This document shows positions 26,561-36,850 of a DNA stretch of 64,000 nucleotides, in pieces. The position numbers and the translations under genes were made by a program. Origin of the DNA: Osedax symbiont Rs1 (GTDB taxonomy: Bacteria > Pseudomonadota > Gammaproteobacteria > Pseudomonadales > Balneatricaceae); contig ASZJ01000110.1 of the NCBI GenBank assembly GCA_000416275.1, forward strand, positions 1 through 64,000, read 5' to 3'. Position 1 is the first letter of the stretch, and each line of letters starts with the position of its first letter. Under the pieces are notes generated by a model. The model was not told the origin of the DNA and did no database searches. It saw only the letters and a program-made list of their open reading frames with translations.

Positions 26561-27340
26561 ATGCAAGTATGGGCAATATCTAATCAGAAAGGTGGCGTAG
26601 GTAAAACAACAACTGCAGTGACGCTGGCGGGTTTGTTAGCAGATTCAGGTCATGATGTTTTACTAATAGACTTGGACCCACATGGCTCTTTAACCAGCTA
26701 TTTTAAATATAACCCTGATGAAATTGATCAAAGTGTCTACGATCTGTTTATGCCAGATACGAAAGTAACGGCATCCCTAGTTCGAAGCTTATTAGTCACT
26801 ACTTCATCAGAAAAGGTGCAATTACTGCCTGCATCTACTGCTTTAGCTACCTTGGAAAGGCGAGCAATTGGTAAAGCTGGTCTAGGTTTGCAAATATCAA
26901 AGGCTATTGCACATGTCAAAAATGACTACGATTATGTGTTAATTGACAGCCCTCCTGTGCTGGGGGTGTTGATGGTCAACGCGCTGGCAGCGAGTGATAG
27001 ATTATTGATTCCCTCTCAAACTGAGTTTCTTGCTCTTAAAGGTTTGGAGCGAATGGTGCGTACAATTTCTATGATAAATAGGGCTAGAAAAGTAAAGCTG
27101 CCCTATACCATTATCCCCACCTTTTATGATCGACGGACTCAAGCATCGGTAAAGTGCCTTAGAGAATTGCATAGTTTGTATGAATCGGATATTGCATCGG
27201 TTGTCGTGCCTGTAGATACAAAATTTAGAAACGCCAGTATGAAGGGGCTGTACCCTTCGAGATTTGATCCGGGAAGTAGAGGAGTGTTAGCCTACGCAAA
27301 ACTGCTTAAGTCCTTGATTGAAGAGGAGGCTTTGTTATGA
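26561..27340 (+). CDS. parC: ParA-like ATPase of the chemotaxis locus (ParC)
   Basis: A 259-residue Walker-type ATPase (SNQKGGVGKTTTAVTLAG; DLDPHGSLTSYF; DSPPVLGVLMVNAL) that positions chemotaxis arrays at the pole in Vibrio and Pseudomonas relatives. I choose ATG 26561, which puts the P-loop near residue 8, over an upstream start that adds four residues. Its stop overlaps the parP start (ATGA), so the pair is coupled. The motC/motD genes that stand between cheB and parA in Pseudomonas are absent. Confidence 0.88.
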   Translation: MQVWAISNQKGGVGKTTTAVTLAGLLADSGHDVLLIDLDPHGSLTSYFKYNPDEIDQSVYDLFMPDTKVTASLVRSLLVTTSSEKVQLLPASTALATLERRAIGKAGLGLQISKAIAHVKNDYDYVLIDSPPVLGVLMVNALAASDRLLIPSQTEFLALKGLERMVRTISMINRARKVKLPYTIIPTFYDRRTQASVKCLRELHSLYESDIASVVVPVDTKFRNASMKGLYPSRFDPGSRGVLAYAKLLKSLIEEEALL

Positions 27341-28464
27341 GTGAGTCAAACAGTGGGGGGCGAAATCAAAAACTGGTAATAGATTACCTAGAGGCGCTAC
27401 TTAGTGACTCAGATGATGAGATTATAGAAATAGAGCAAGAGTTGGCTGCAACGGTAAACCGCGATGCTGAAAGGGAGTTGTCATCGAGACAGTCAGCTGA
27501 AAAGCAGGCAAGTGAAGAAGAGTCGGTAGTGCAAGAGCTTGCTAGTCAGAATTTAGAAGTTACACCAGCGGTGGCTATTACAGAAGATCTCGAACTTATA
27601 GTGGCAGAGCTCACTGCAGATGATATAGTTGCTGAAATATCGGCTGCTGTAGGGGTGGCTAGTGATAATATGCAACTAGATGCTATCGCAGCAGAGTTGC
27701 CTGTTGATAATTTGGATCAAGATGAGACAAAAGCGCTCGATCTGAATTGCGATCTACCAGCTACAGTAGCAGATGTAGAAACAGATATAGAAATAGAATC
27801 TACTGCTGAAAGCAAAAATCTAACATCAGAATTAGCAGAGTCTGACCAAGCAAGTATGGATAGCGAGCCGCTTAATGATGAGCAATCCACAGCAGTTGAG
27901 CCAGCGCTAGAACCTTACCCTGAAAACTCAGCTGTTCCTGAAATTGAAGCTCATTCATCCAGTGATGTAGAACTTGCGAGCGGAGTAGAACAAGAAATGG
28001 AAGTAATTCCTGAGGCTCAAAGCCTAGAATCAGAATTAAGTATTAATTGTATTATTGTTTTGATGTATGGTTTGAAGCTCGCTATCCCATTCGAGGATAT
28101 AGAAGGGTTAATAAAATTATCCAATGTAACCTTATCTCTTGATAATGATAGGAATTGGATATTGGGTGATTTTAGATCAGCAACAATGTGTACTCATGTT
28201 GTCGATACAGCACAGATTTTATTTGGTGATAATTATGATCCGCTGAACTCAAATTATAATGAAATGTTGGTGTTGGCAGGTAAACATTGGTCGATAGTGT
28301 TCGATAAAATTATTAAAGCGCAGAATATTTTATTGAGTGATGTGACAGAAAATCCATCCCCACAGTTTAGACCGTGGCTTACAGGTACTTATTTAGCAGA
28401 AAAATGCGCGCTAGTTAATGTCGCTGCAATGGTGAAAATGTTTGATGACGAGCTTAATTCTTAA
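27337..28464 (+). CDS. parP: CheW-domain protein ParP-like
   Basis: The 375-residue protein has a very acidic, A/E/S-rich N-terminal two-thirds and a C-terminal CheW-like domain (residues about 230-370: NCIIVLMYGLKLAIPFEDIE, MLVLAGKHWSIVFDKI). This layout matches ParP, which links ParC to CheA/chemoreceptor arrays. A 4-nt overlap with parC supports this. It is the only CheW-domain protein in the locus besides CheA; a stand-alone cheW is not found. Confidence 0.8.
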   Translation: MSESNSGGRNQKLVIDYLEALLSDSDDEIIEIEQELAATVNRDAERELSSRQSAEKQASEEESVVQELASQNLEVTPAVAITEDLELIVAELTADDIVAEISAAVGVASDNMQLDAIAAELPVDNLDQDETKALDLNCDLPATVADVETDIEIESTAESKNLTSELAESDQASMDSEPLNDEQSTAVEPALEPYPENSAVPEIEAHSSSDVELASGVEQEMEVIPEAQSLESELSINCIIVLMYGLKLAIPFEDIEGLIKLSNVTLSLDNDRNWILGDFRSATMCTHVVDTAQILFGDNYDPLNSNYNEMLVLAGKHWSIVFDKIIKAQNILLSDVTENPSPQFRPWLTGTYLAEKCALVNVAAMVKMFDDELNS

Positions 28465-28763
28465 CTAAAGTTTGGCCGCAACGCTCATTAAATTATGTGA
28501 ACTGTCAACGAGTTGAAAGAGTGAAGAGCAGTCTAAGTAGTGCTCAAGCTAAAAAACAACCTGAGTTATCTAGATAGAAAGTGCTGCTTATTCGAATACT
28601 CTTTAATCTGTGTTAACATCTTTTGGGTAAGCCGATTGGAAATGACAGTGGTTGAGTGAATCAGCTTGATTACTCAGTCAGTATAACTATCATCCAGTCT
28701 TGAATATACCAATTAAGATTTTTCTATCTAATCTACTTCTTTAAAGTAACTCGGGGTTTTCAA

Positions 28764-29168
28764 TTGACTGAAAATATATGGTTCATCAATATCTTGCTGT
28801 TTGCATTGGTATTAATGTCTGTAATAATTTTCTTCCTCTATATTAAGCAGCGTAAATCAGAGCAGAGGTCAGCACAACTTGTGATAGCGCTGCGCAGGGA
28901 AATTCAAGCCATGTCAGGTAGTACCATTGGCATGGGCAAGCGTATCGTTGGTATAGAAACTAAACTAGAAGCAGCGATTGAAAAGCAGCTTGAGTTCGCG
29001 CAGCGTGATCCCGATGAGGTGGTGTACTCCCAGGCAGCTAGGCTTGTCGAAATGGGTGCTAATGTAGATGATTTGGTGCATAGTTGTGGGATTGGCCGGC
29101 CTGAAGCAGAGCTAATGACATTGATGCATAGAGAGCTTAGTCCGGGAAAATCTTTAAAAAAATATTAA
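28764..29168 (+). CDS. DUF2802 membrane-anchored protein
   Basis: This 134-residue protein has one N-terminal membrane helix (IWFINILLFALVLMSVIIFF), a coiled-coil stretch (LVIALRREIQAMSG) and the DUF2802 C-terminus (ARLVEMGANVDDLVHSCGIG, EAELM), which looks like a small helix-turn-helix. The family routinely closes polar-flagellum chemotaxis loci; its function is unknown. It starts at TTG 28764. The 299 nt between parP and this gene, where cheW normally lies, hold no gene. Confidence 0.8.
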   Translation: MTENIWFINILLFALVLMSVIIFFLYIKQRKSEQRSAQLVIALRREIQAMSGSTIGMGKRIVGIETKLEAAIEKQLEFAQRDPDEVVYSQAARLVEMGANVDDLVHSCGIGRPEAELMTLMHRELSPGKSLKKY

Positions 29169-29451
29169 GTTTTAATCTTTCCAGTGAAATTTCTCTAGCC
29201 TTTGCGAATGCAGAGAATTCGTGTTTTTCACTAACGACACCCGCCAGGACAGCCTATAAGCTTAACTTTCCCTTGCTTTCGAGTTTCTCTGTTCGCTTGA
29301 AATCCGTCACTTGTTCAATAAGATTCCTAATCTAAGCACAGCTTATTTTAATGTGCCTGTATCGCTAAACTTTAGTTTTTATAAAAATATCACAAAAAAT
29401 ATAAATCAGTAAAGTTGCTAGTCTGGATATATCTGCTAAAATGTCAAAAAA

Positions 29452-30927
29452 ATGACAGTGGCGTATGTTATGAATTCCTTTGAATTAAATAAAGTTATTT
29501 TAGTGGATGATAATTCTAGCCGAAGAGCATCGCTAGAAAATAGCTTAGCTTTCTTAAAAGTTAAACATAAAGTGCTGACTTTCGTGGAATTTCTACAAAG
29601 TAAGCAAAATAACGAACATTTTTCGATTGCCTTAGTAGGGCAGTGCGACTTGCCTATCTCGCTAAATAAGTTGATTCAATTTATTGGTGACCACTATAAA
29701 TATACACCTATTTGCCTTCTTGAAAGTTGGAATGATACCGAGAAACTTACCCAAAGCTCTAAGAAGCAGCTGCTCAGAGTGCTGTCAAAGGATCTAGATG
29801 ACGAGATTTTGACGGATTTGTTGCATGAAGCCCAAGTTTACCAAGCAGTCAGGGTGAGTACTCAAGGCAGTCATCAGTACCATTTTCCATTGATTTTGGG
29901 TGAGAGCCTAGCTTTAGATGATCTGCAACAGGCTATGTCTAAAGTGGTAGATCGCGATGTGAATGTCTTAATTACCGGGGAGTCGGGAACTGGTAAAGAA
30001 CTAGTGGCGCGCTCATTGCATGATCTATCATCTAGAGCAAAAGAGGCATTCGTGCCGGTAAATTGTGGTGCGATTCCGGCTGAATTACTTGAGAGTGAAT
30101 TGTTTGGACATGAAAAAGGCGCCTTTACCGGTGCCATCTCAAGTCGAGCGGGGCGTTTTGAATTAGCAGACGGAGGCACGTTATTTCTAGATGAAATTGG
30201 CGACATGCCAATGCCAATGCAGGTTAAAATGTTAAGAGTCCTGCAAGAGCGAAGCTTTGAGAGAGTGGGAGGGACTAAGACCATTAAAGTTGATGTGCGG
30301 ATCGTCGCCGCTACCCATCGAAACTTAGAAGATATGGTGGCGGCAGATACCTTTAGAGAGGACTTGTTTTATCGTCTTAATGTCTACCCTATTGAAGTGC
30401 CGTCTTTGCGGGAGAGAAAGGGTGATATTTCAATATTGCTAGCTGCGTTTGCCGATCGGGCGGCGGAGCAGGGGTTGGGACGGCTAAAGTTTCAGCTGTC
30501 GGCCATTGATTCTCTCGAGCGGCATGCTTGGGATGGAAACGTTAGAGAATTACTTAATTTAATTGAGCGGCTAGCTATCATGTATCCTGACGGCGTGATT
30601 GGTGTCAGTGAGTTGCCGGTTAAATTTCGGCATGTTAACGAGCCGGATCCCTCCAGGTATCAAGTGCAAAACGACATGAAGTTAGATGGAGATCAGCATT
30701 TTATTAGCGCATTAGAAGAGAGTAATTCAATCAAAAGGTCTGCGGTGTTCGAGTTGCCTGATCAGGGCTTTGATTTGAAGGCGCATATTGAAGCAATGGA
30801 AACCTCATTAATTGAACAAGCTCTGAAGAAGAGTAATCAAGTAGTGGCTAGAGCGGCGACACTACTATCAATAAGACGCACAACCTTGGTTGAGAAAATG
30901 CGCAAGTACGGAGTGCAGCGCAAGTGA
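29452..30927 (+). CDS. fleQ: Flagellar master regulator FleQ (sigma-54 activator)
   Basis: A 491-residue enhancer-binding protein at the top of the polar flagellar cascade. The N-terminal domain is receiver-like (VILVDDNSSRR) but has no Asp at the phosphorylation position, as in FleQ. The AAA+ domain has Walker A GESGTGKE near residue 176, the sigma-54 contact motif GAFTGA near 223 and FLDEIGDMP. A Fis-type HTH (AATLLSIRRTTLVEKMRKYG) ends the protein. ATG 29452 is used; ATG 29470 is an alternative. It overlaps fleS. Confidence 0.93.
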   Translation: MTVAYVMNSFELNKVILVDDNSSRRASLENSLAFLKVKHKVLTFVEFLQSKQNNEHFSIALVGQCDLPISLNKLIQFIGDHYKYTPICLLESWNDTEKLTQSSKKQLLRVLSKDLDDEILTDLLHEAQVYQAVRVSTQGSHQYHFPLILGESLALDDLQQAMSKVVDRDVNVLITGESGTGKELVARSLHDLSSRAKEAFVPVNCGAIPAELLESELFGHEKGAFTGAISSRAGRFELADGGTLFLDEIGDMPMPMQVKMLRVLQERSFERVGGTKTIKVDVRIVAATHRNLEDMVAADTFREDLFYRLNVYPIEVPSLRERKGDISILLAAFADRAAEQGLGRLKFQLSAIDSLERHAWDGNVRELLNLIERLAIMYPDGVIGVSELPVKFRHVNEPDPSRYQVQNDMKLDGDQHFISALEESNSIKRSAVFELPDQGFDLKAHIEAMETSLIEQALKKSNQVVARAATLLSIRRTTLVEKMRKYGVQRK

Positions 30928-32018
30928 AAAGTGTGTCGTCAGCAGGTCAATCAGCCGCTGAGCTTTTAGCGGAAAATCAGCGTTTGAAAATGCAGTTAAG
31001 TAAAATGCTAACTGAGCAGCCCTTTAAGGATGATCGGCTGAAGCAGCTGTTGGAGATTATGCCGGCAGGAGTTGTGGTTATTAGTAGCTTAGGCATAGTA
31101 GATCAATGTAATCCCGCTGCTATTGGGTTGCTAAGTGGTAAATTGTTAGGTCGAAAATGGCGAGATGTGGTCGCACAGTGTTTTGCGCCTCAGGCAGATG
31201 ACGGTCATGAAGTTTCTTTAAAGGATGGCAGGAGAGTCTCAATTGAAACCCGCGCTTTATTAGATAATCAGGGACAATTGGTTTTACTGACCAATCTGAC
31301 AGAAACGAGAAATTTACAGGGAAGGTTAGCGCACTCTCAGCGATTATCGGAAATGGGAAAGATGATGGCTTCGCTTGCCCATCAAATTAGAACGCCGCTG
31401 GCAGCGGCTCTTTTGTATACCAGTAATTTGATGCGTGCCGACTTGTCAGTTGAACACCGCAGTAAGTTTGCCGGTAAAGTTAAGAGAAGATTGTTAAATA
31501 TAGAACAGCAAATCAGTGATATGTTAGTGTTTGCTCGAGGAGACACGCAGCTGGCAGATACCGTGAGTGTCGAGGCTCTATTTCAAGATATAGAAGATGT
31601 GCTGGACGTTCCTTTGGCGCAGTACGATGCGGATTGTGATATTTGTACCCATGCTATTGAAGTCAATTTACAATGTAATAAGGACTTATTGATAGGTGTT
31701 ATTCTAAACGTCGTGCTCAATGCGCTCCAAGCTTGTAAAGAAGGTGCTTACATTAAAATTGAAGCTGGATTGGTCGGCACGTGGTTAGTTATTTCGATTA
31801 TTGACAATGGGCTCGGTATGGATGCTCAAACGCTTGCAAAAGTACAAGAGCCTTTTTACACCACTAAATCTCACGGTACGGGCCTAGGTTTGAGTATCGC
31901 TCAAATAGTTGCTAAAGCCCATCATGGCAGATTCGAAATGGCATCGGAAGTGGGTAAAGGTACAGTAGCTGGTTTTTGGCTGCCAGTGTTGGCAGATAAT
32001 ATTAAACCAGTCAGCTAA
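30924..32018 (+). CDS. fleS: Flagellar sensor histidine kinase FleS
   Basis: A 364-residue soluble kinase with a PAS domain (residues 40-130, MPAGVVVISSLGIVDQCNPA), a HisKA helix with His153 in LAHQIRTPLAAAL, and a HATPase domain (NVVLNALQA, DNGLGMD, GTGLGLSIA). It phosphorylates FleR. GTG 30924 overlaps the fleQ stop by 4 nt, so fleQ and fleS are transcribed together here. Confidence 0.93.
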   Translation: MKSVSSAGQSAAELLAENQRLKMQLSKMLTEQPFKDDRLKQLLEIMPAGVVVISSLGIVDQCNPAAIGLLSGKLLGRKWRDVVAQCFAPQADDGHEVSLKDGRRVSIETRALLDNQGQLVLLTNLTETRNLQGRLAHSQRLSEMGKMMASLAHQIRTPLAAALLYTSNLMRADLSVEHRSKFAGKVKRRLLNIEQQISDMLVFARGDTQLADTVSVEALFQDIEDVLDVPLAQYDADCDICTHAIEVNLQCNKDLLIGVILNVVLNALQACKEGAYIKIEAGLVGTWLVISIIDNGLGMDAQTLAKVQEPFYTTKSHGTGLGLSIAQIVAKAHHGRFEMASEVGKGTVAGFWLPVLADNIKPVS

Positions 32019-32053
32019 ACTGTTGTTATTAGGTGGTTGATGTAGAGGTGAGA

Positions 32054-33466
32054 ATGTCGCATAAAATACTATTGGTAGAAGATGATCCTGATTTAAGAGA
32101 AGCTTTAGTAGATACCTTAGACTTAGCAGGCGTCGATGTGGATTGTGCTCCAGATGGTGAGTCGGCAATTGTGCTATTGAAAAAGAATAATTTTGATCTG
32201 GTAATCACTGATGTAAATATGCCGGGAATTGATGGGCATGAGCTATTAAGCTACATAAAAAAGCACTACTTAGGATTGCCGGTCATCTTGATGACTGCGT
32301 TTGGTCAAGTGGATAAGGCGGTGGCGGCGATGCGACATGGTGCAGTCGATTATCTAATGAAGCCGTTTGAGCCTGAGGTTTTGATTAAAGCAGTTAAAAA
32401 ATATACTCATGGCAGTGTTGTTGTGGATAGCAGTGAAACTATTGCTCATTCAGCAAGTAGTCACCAGTTATTACAATTGGCTAAGCGAGTTGCCGTGACC
32501 GATACAACAGTATTGATAACCGGAGAATCAGGTACAGGAAAAGAGGTGCTCGCTCGCTATATTCACGCTAATTCGCCGAGGGCTAAAAAGCCGTTTATTG
32601 CGATCAATTGTGCCGCTATCCCTGAAAACATGCTCGAATCTATGTTGTTTGGCCATGAAAAGGGCGCTTTTACCGGTGCGATAGGTGCCAGTGCAGGAAA
32701 ATTTGAACTTGCAAATGGCGGTACCTTATTACTTGATGAAGTCACTGAGATGAGTATTGGCTTGCAGGCCAAACTATTGAGAGTGCTTCAGGAGCAAGAA
32801 GTAGAGAGGATTGGTGGGAAAACAGCGATCCCTTTGGATGTGAGAGTGCTCGCTACGACCAATCGGAGCCTGCATGAATATGTTGCAGAAAAGAAATTTC
32901 GTGAAGATTTGTACTATCGATTGAACGTGTTTCCTTTGGAGTGGCTGCCATTAAGAGAGCGCTCAGAAGATGTGCTGCCTCTAGCGGCTCAAATTCTAGC
33001 CAAGCACTGTGATAAAATGGCGCGCTCAAATGTTTTTTTTAACCAGCGGGCCCAGCAAGCACTAATAGCCCATCAGTGGCCTGGTAATGTACGCGAGCTG
33101 GATAACGTTATACAGCGGGCGCTTATTATTCAGCAGGGAAATGAGATATTTGCAGAAGATCTACATTTGTCTGCCGGTCCGATACGTTTGCAGGTCAACA
33201 AAATGGCCGAAATTGTTGTGGATATGCAATCATTGCCCGTTCCAGATGCAGTGGTTACTGCGGGGGAAGATGCGAGTAATTTAGGCAGTGATTTGCGACA
33301 GCATGAGTTTCAAATTATTGTCGATGTACTTAAAGCTACCAACGGTAGTCGCAAAGAGGCGGCGTTAAAGTTAGATATAAGTCCGCGTACTTTACGGTAC
33401 AAATTGGCTAAAATTCGTGAGGCCGGTATTGATTTAGATGCTTTGCTGAAGCGTGAAACACGCTAA
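32054..33466 (+). CDS. fleR: Flagellar response regulator FleR (sigma-54 activator)
   Basis: From ATG 32054 (ribosome site AGAGGTGAGA; an upstream start adds seven residues) the protein has 470 residues. It has a receiver with Asp53 in ITDVNMPGIDG, an AAA+ domain with GESGTGKE and GAFTGA (near residue 205), and a C-terminal HTH (EAALKLDISPRTLRYKLAKI). It activates mid-class flagellar operons with sigma-54. It closes the fleQSR block. Confidence 0.94.
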   Translation: MSHKILLVEDDPDLREALVDTLDLAGVDVDCAPDGESAIVLLKKNNFDLVITDVNMPGIDGHELLSYIKKHYLGLPVILMTAFGQVDKAVAAMRHGAVDYLMKPFEPEVLIKAVKKYTHGSVVVDSSETIAHSASSHQLLQLAKRVAVTDTTVLITGESGTGKEVLARYIHANSPRAKKPFIAINCAAIPENMLESMLFGHEKGAFTGAIGASAGKFELANGGTLLLDEVTEMSIGLQAKLLRVLQEQEVERIGGKTAIPLDVRVLATTNRSLHEYVAEKKFREDLYYRLNVFPLEWLPLRERSEDVLPLAAQILAKHCDKMARSNVFFNQRAQQALIAHQWPGNVRELDNVIQRALIIQQGNEIFAEDLHLSAGPIRLQVNKMAEIVVDMQSLPVPDAVVTAGEDASNLGSDLRQHEFQIIVDVLKATNGSRKEAALKLDISPRTLRYKLAKIREAGIDLDALLKRETR

Positions 33467-34039
33467 AAGCCTCTTTAAGGCATAGTGATCGGGGCTGAAG
33501 ATTATGCTGAGCTGTAGAGGTTCTGTAAAACCGCTGTTGAGCTATGTCGTCGCTCTTCGCTACAATGTGTAGTGGATTAAAGATTAACTAATTTGATGTC
33601 AATATGATTCGCCATGTTTATAACAGACGTATAAACGGCTCTATACCAATGTCTAATTTAATTCTCCGGACTTTTTTGCTATATTTCATTACTCTAATCT
33701 AGGGCTGGTTTTAGCTTATAGCTGAATCGGTGGTTGGTATGCGGTTCTTGGTGTAAGTTATTGATTATACAGCGGTGTTAAAAACATTCACTGAATGCTA
33801 ACAGCCTAGCTAGAATATTAATTGTGCTGTAAACCCAGTATATTACACACTACATCCACTCTGCAGTTACATATTCAGGTTATAAGTACGGTTTGGTGAT
33901 TATAGTTATTCGGCAGTTTTGCGTGATTGCTGCAAAAAACCAGATGCTCAGTGTAAAAGGATCCAACTTAAGTGTCGAGTGAGTGGCGGCCCAACGTTAA
34001 ACAGAATTTAAATTTCAAATAAAAATAAGGACGCAACAA
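33467..34039. other. Intergenic region between fleR and acs
   Basis: This 573-nt AT-rich stretch shows no supported gene, no repeat copy and no clear terminator. It probably carries the acs promoter. AATAAGGACGCAACAA before the ATG of acs is a good ribosome site. Confidence 0.6.
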
Positions 34040-35995
34040 ATGAGTGCAAAAACAGTCTATGAAGTGGATGAAAAATTCGCTGCTAACGCCGTTGTCGATA
34101 AAGCGACGTTCCAAAAAATGTATCAACAATCGGTCGATGATCCAGACAGTTTCTGGCGTGAGCAGGGCAAGCGAATAGACTGGTTTCAGGATTATAGCAA
34201 AGTTAAAAATTGCTCTTTTGCTCCGGGGAATATCGATATTAAATGGTATGAGGACGGTACATTAAACGCCTCTTATAATTGTCTGGATCGTCATCTCGAG
34301 CGACGTGGTGATCAAGTCGCTATTATTTGGGAGGCTGACGACCCGAATAAGTCGGAATCAATCACTTACAAACAGCTACATGCGCGGGTTTGTAAATTTG
34401 CTAATGCCTTGAAATTAGAAGGTGTAGAGCAGGGCGATGTGGTTACCTTATATATGCCAATGATTCCTGAGGCGGCCGTTGCCATGTTGGCTTGTGCGCG
34501 TATTGGTGCAGTGCACTCGGTGGTATTCGGTGGTTTTTCTCCCCAGGCGCTCGCTTCAAGAATAGCAGGTGCAGAATCTAAGCTGGTGGTTACCGCTGAT
34601 TACTCACTGCGCGGAGCAAAAGCTATTCCATTAAAAACTAATGTCGATATCGCAATGCAAGATGCGGCTGCAGCGGCTGTCTGTAAGCGTGTTATCGTGG
34701 TTCAGCATGTCGGTGGAGCGGTTGACTGGGATGCAGATCGTGATCGTTGGTATTCGGAGTTAGTCGAGAGTGTCAGTGGAGAGTGTGAGCCCGCAGAGCT
34801 GCCTGCTGAATCGCCGCTGTTTATTTTATATACCTCTGGATCAACAGGGGCGCCGAAAGGGCTGAAGCATACCACAGGCGGCTACATGGTCTATGCCGCG
34901 ATGACGCATGAGTATGTTTTTGATTATCGAGAAGGTGATATTTATTGGTGTACAGCGGATGTAGGGTGGGTGACAGGGCATAGCTATATTATCTATGGAC
35001 CGCTGGCTAATGGTGCAACTACGCTGATGTTTGAAGGAGTGCCCAATTATCCTGACAACAGTCGTTTTGGGCGAGTCATAGAAAAGCACAAGGTTACCCA
35101 GTTCTATACTGCGCCAACCGCGATTCGCGCATTGATGCAGCATGGCGATAATGTGCTAGGTGATGCTGATTTGTCGAGTTTGCGATTATTGGGTTCGGTG
35201 GGTGAACCGATAAATCCTGAAGCTTGGGAGTGGTACCATCGAGTAATTGGCAAAGGTAATTGCCCGATTGTTGATACTTGGTGGCAAACCGAAACTGGCG
35301 GTATCATGATCGTACCATTGGCGGGAGTTACTGATGCCAAGCCCGGTTCGGCAACTCAGCCGTTTTTTGGAGTGCAGGCGGCTCTGGTCGATAATGATGG
35401 GACGCTAATTGAAGGCGTCGGCGAAGGTAATTTAGTGATCACTGACTCTTGGCCTGCTCAGGCTCGGTCTATTTGGGGTGATCATGAGCGTTTTGAGCAA
35501 ACATATTTCTCCTCTTTTCCGGGGATGTATACCACAGGTGATGGTGCCCGTAGAGATCAAGACGGCGATTACTGGATTACCGGTCGAGTCGATGATGTTC
35601 TTAATGTCTCGGGTCATAGAATGGGTACTGCCGAAATTGAATCGGCGCTCGTCTCTCATAAGGCAGTGGCTGAATCGGCGGTGGTTGGTTTTCCACATGA
35701 TATAAAAGGTCAGGGAATTTACATTTACGTCACTTTGATGTCCGGTTATGAGGCAAGTGATGAATTGCTGGCTGAATTGCGCGGATGGGTGCGCAAGCAA
35801 ATAGGTCCTATCGCAACTCCCGATTTCATTCAATTCACTCAGGGCATGCCAAAGACACGCTCTGGTAAAATAATGCGTCGTATTTTGCGAAAAATTGCAG
35901 AGGATGATTTTTCAGCACTGGGAGATACCTCGACGCTTGCCGATCCAAGTGTGGTAGATGAGTTGATTGCTAAGCGCTGTAATCGTAGTCGCTAA
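34040..35995 (+). CDS. acs: Acetyl-CoA synthetase
   Basis: The 651-residue AMP-forming enzyme makes acetyl-CoA from acetate. It has the adenylate motif [28 protein letters not shown], and the acetylation-controlled lysine in [12 protein letters not shown]. Length is standard. It stands alone between fleR and fliE, with a terminator downstream, so it is not part of a flagellar operon; the location inside a flagellar locus is unusual. Confidence 0.97.
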   Translation: MSAKTVYEVDEKFAANAVVDKATFQKMYQQSVDDPDSFWREQGKRIDWFQDYSKVKNCSFAPGNIDIKWYEDGTLNASYNCLDRHLERRGDQVAIIWEADDPNKSESITYKQLHARVCKFANALKLEGVEQGDVVTLYMPMIPEAAVAMLACARIGAVHSVVFGGFSPQALASRIAGAESKLVVTADYSLRGAKAIPLKTNVDIAMQDAAAAAVCKRVIVVQHVGGAVDWDADRDRWYSELVESVSGECEPAELPAESPLFILYTSGSTGAPKGLKHTTGGYMVYAAMTHEYVFDYREGDIYWCTADVGWVTGHSYIIYGPLANGATTLMFEGVPNYPDNSRFGRVIEKHKVTQFYTAPTAIRALMQHGDNVLGDADLSSLRLLGSVGEPINPEAWEWYHRVIGKGNCPIVDTWWQTETGGIMIVPLAGVTDAKPGSATQPFFGVQAALVDNDGTLIEGVGEGNLVITDSWPAQARSIWGDHERFEQTYFSSFPGMYTTGDGARRDQDGDYWITGRVDDVLNVSGHRMGTAEIESALVSHKAVAESAVVGFPHDIKGQGIYIYVTLMSGYEASDELLAELRGWVRKQIGPIATPDFIQFTQGMPKTRSGKIMRRILRKIAEDDFSALGDTSTLADPSVVDELIAKRCNRSR

Positions 35996-36023
35996 AATCT
36001 TCGCTCGCAACGTTATGCAAAGG

Positions 36024-36055
36024 TCTCAGCGAGCAAATAGCTTGCTGAGATTTAT
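36024..36055 (+). terminator. Intrinsic terminator downstream of acs
   Basis: TCTCAGCGAGC and GCTTGCTGAGA form an 11-bp stem (one G.U) around AAATA, followed by TTTATT. It lies 28 nt after the acs stop. Confidence 0.75.
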
Positions 36056-36114
36056 TGGTGTTAGTACCGCTGAAGAAGTTTGTCGTTAGATCGCTCTCTA
36101 TATACCTATCTCAT

Positions 36115-36183
36115 ACCTGAATCAGTGACTTCACTGCACCACATCTTACACTCTGTATTCACTTTGAAGTCACGGATTCAGGT
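36115..36183. repeat. Palindromic repeat family 1, complete copy
   Basis: ACCTGAATCAGTGACTTCA at the left is mirrored by TGAAGTCACGGATTCAGGT at the right with one mismatch, around a 31-nt centre containing ACACTCTGTATTC. Partial copies occur at 57, 270, 14189, 15896 and in an expanded form at 44447-44650. Confidence 0.85.
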
Positions 36184-36268
36184 CATATTTACAGCTTTTA
36201 TATTCCCTTCGCTTTAAGTCTGGCTCGTAAAGCTTATATCTATTAAAATACTAATATAAAATAATACT

Positions 36269-36284
36269 TGGCTCGTTAATTGCT
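36269..36284 (+). promoter_or_regulatory. Sigma-54 promoter for the fliE operon
   Basis: TGGCTCGTTAATTGCT fits the sigma-54 consensus with the right spacing and lies 140 nt before the fliE ATG. Confidence 0.85.
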
Positions 36285-36423
36285 TTTTTATCTTGAGATA
36301 GGGAAATGGTAGTTTTTTGACGCTTATAGAGCCAAAAAATTGACATTAATAGCTAGAGTGCTAAAATATTTCCAGTATAAATATAGTATCGTCATTTTTT
36401 TGTCGATAGCGGGTGGAGTTAAC

Positions 36424-36771
36424 ATGGTAGAACGGGCAGATATTAATAGTGTATTGATGCAAATGCGGGCAATTAAAACTCAAGTGCAGCATCAAATTCC
36501 GGGTGTCAATTTTTCGCCAGCGGAAGCCCAAATCCAAGAAGTGCAAAAGGCCGATTTTGGACAATTATTAAAGACTGCTGTCGATAAAGTCAATGAAACT
36601 CAATCGGTGTCGAAGCAGTTAGCAACAGCCTATGAGCAAGGCGATCCTAATGTGGAGCTCACTCAAGTGATGGTGAGTTTGCAGAAGTCTTCTATTGCAT
36701 TTGAGGCAATGGCGCAAGTGCGTAATAGGCTGGTGAGCGCTTACGAAGATATAATGAAAATGCCGATTTAA
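36424..36771 (+). CDS. fliE: Flagellar hook-basal body protein FliE
   Basis: FliE joins the MS-ring to the rod. From ATG 36424, which follows GGGTGGAGTTAAC, the product has 115 residues, the family size; the longer upstream frame adds unrelated hydrophobic residues. The C-terminal helix (VELTQVMVSLQKSSIAFEA, MAQVRNRLVSAYEDIMKM) is conserved. It is first in fliE-fliF-fliG-fliH-fliI-fliJ behind a sigma-54 promoter. Confidence 0.95.
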   Translation: MVERADINSVLMQMRAIKTQVQHQIPGVNFSPAEAQIQEVQKADFGQLLKTAVDKVNETQSVSKQLATAYEQGDPNVELTQVMVSLQKSSIAFEAMAQVRNRLVSAYEDIMKMPI

Positions 36772-36850
36772 AAGCAGTTTCAGATAACGAGCTAACAGCC
36801 ACGCTAGGTGGTTACAAATAAAACGCAAGTAAATAAGAGTTGGGAAGTAA

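Noticed and set aside
36340..36423. Longer fliE with a hydrophobic N-terminus
   Set aside because: The extra residues are not found in FliE and the ATG at 36424 has a better ribosome site.
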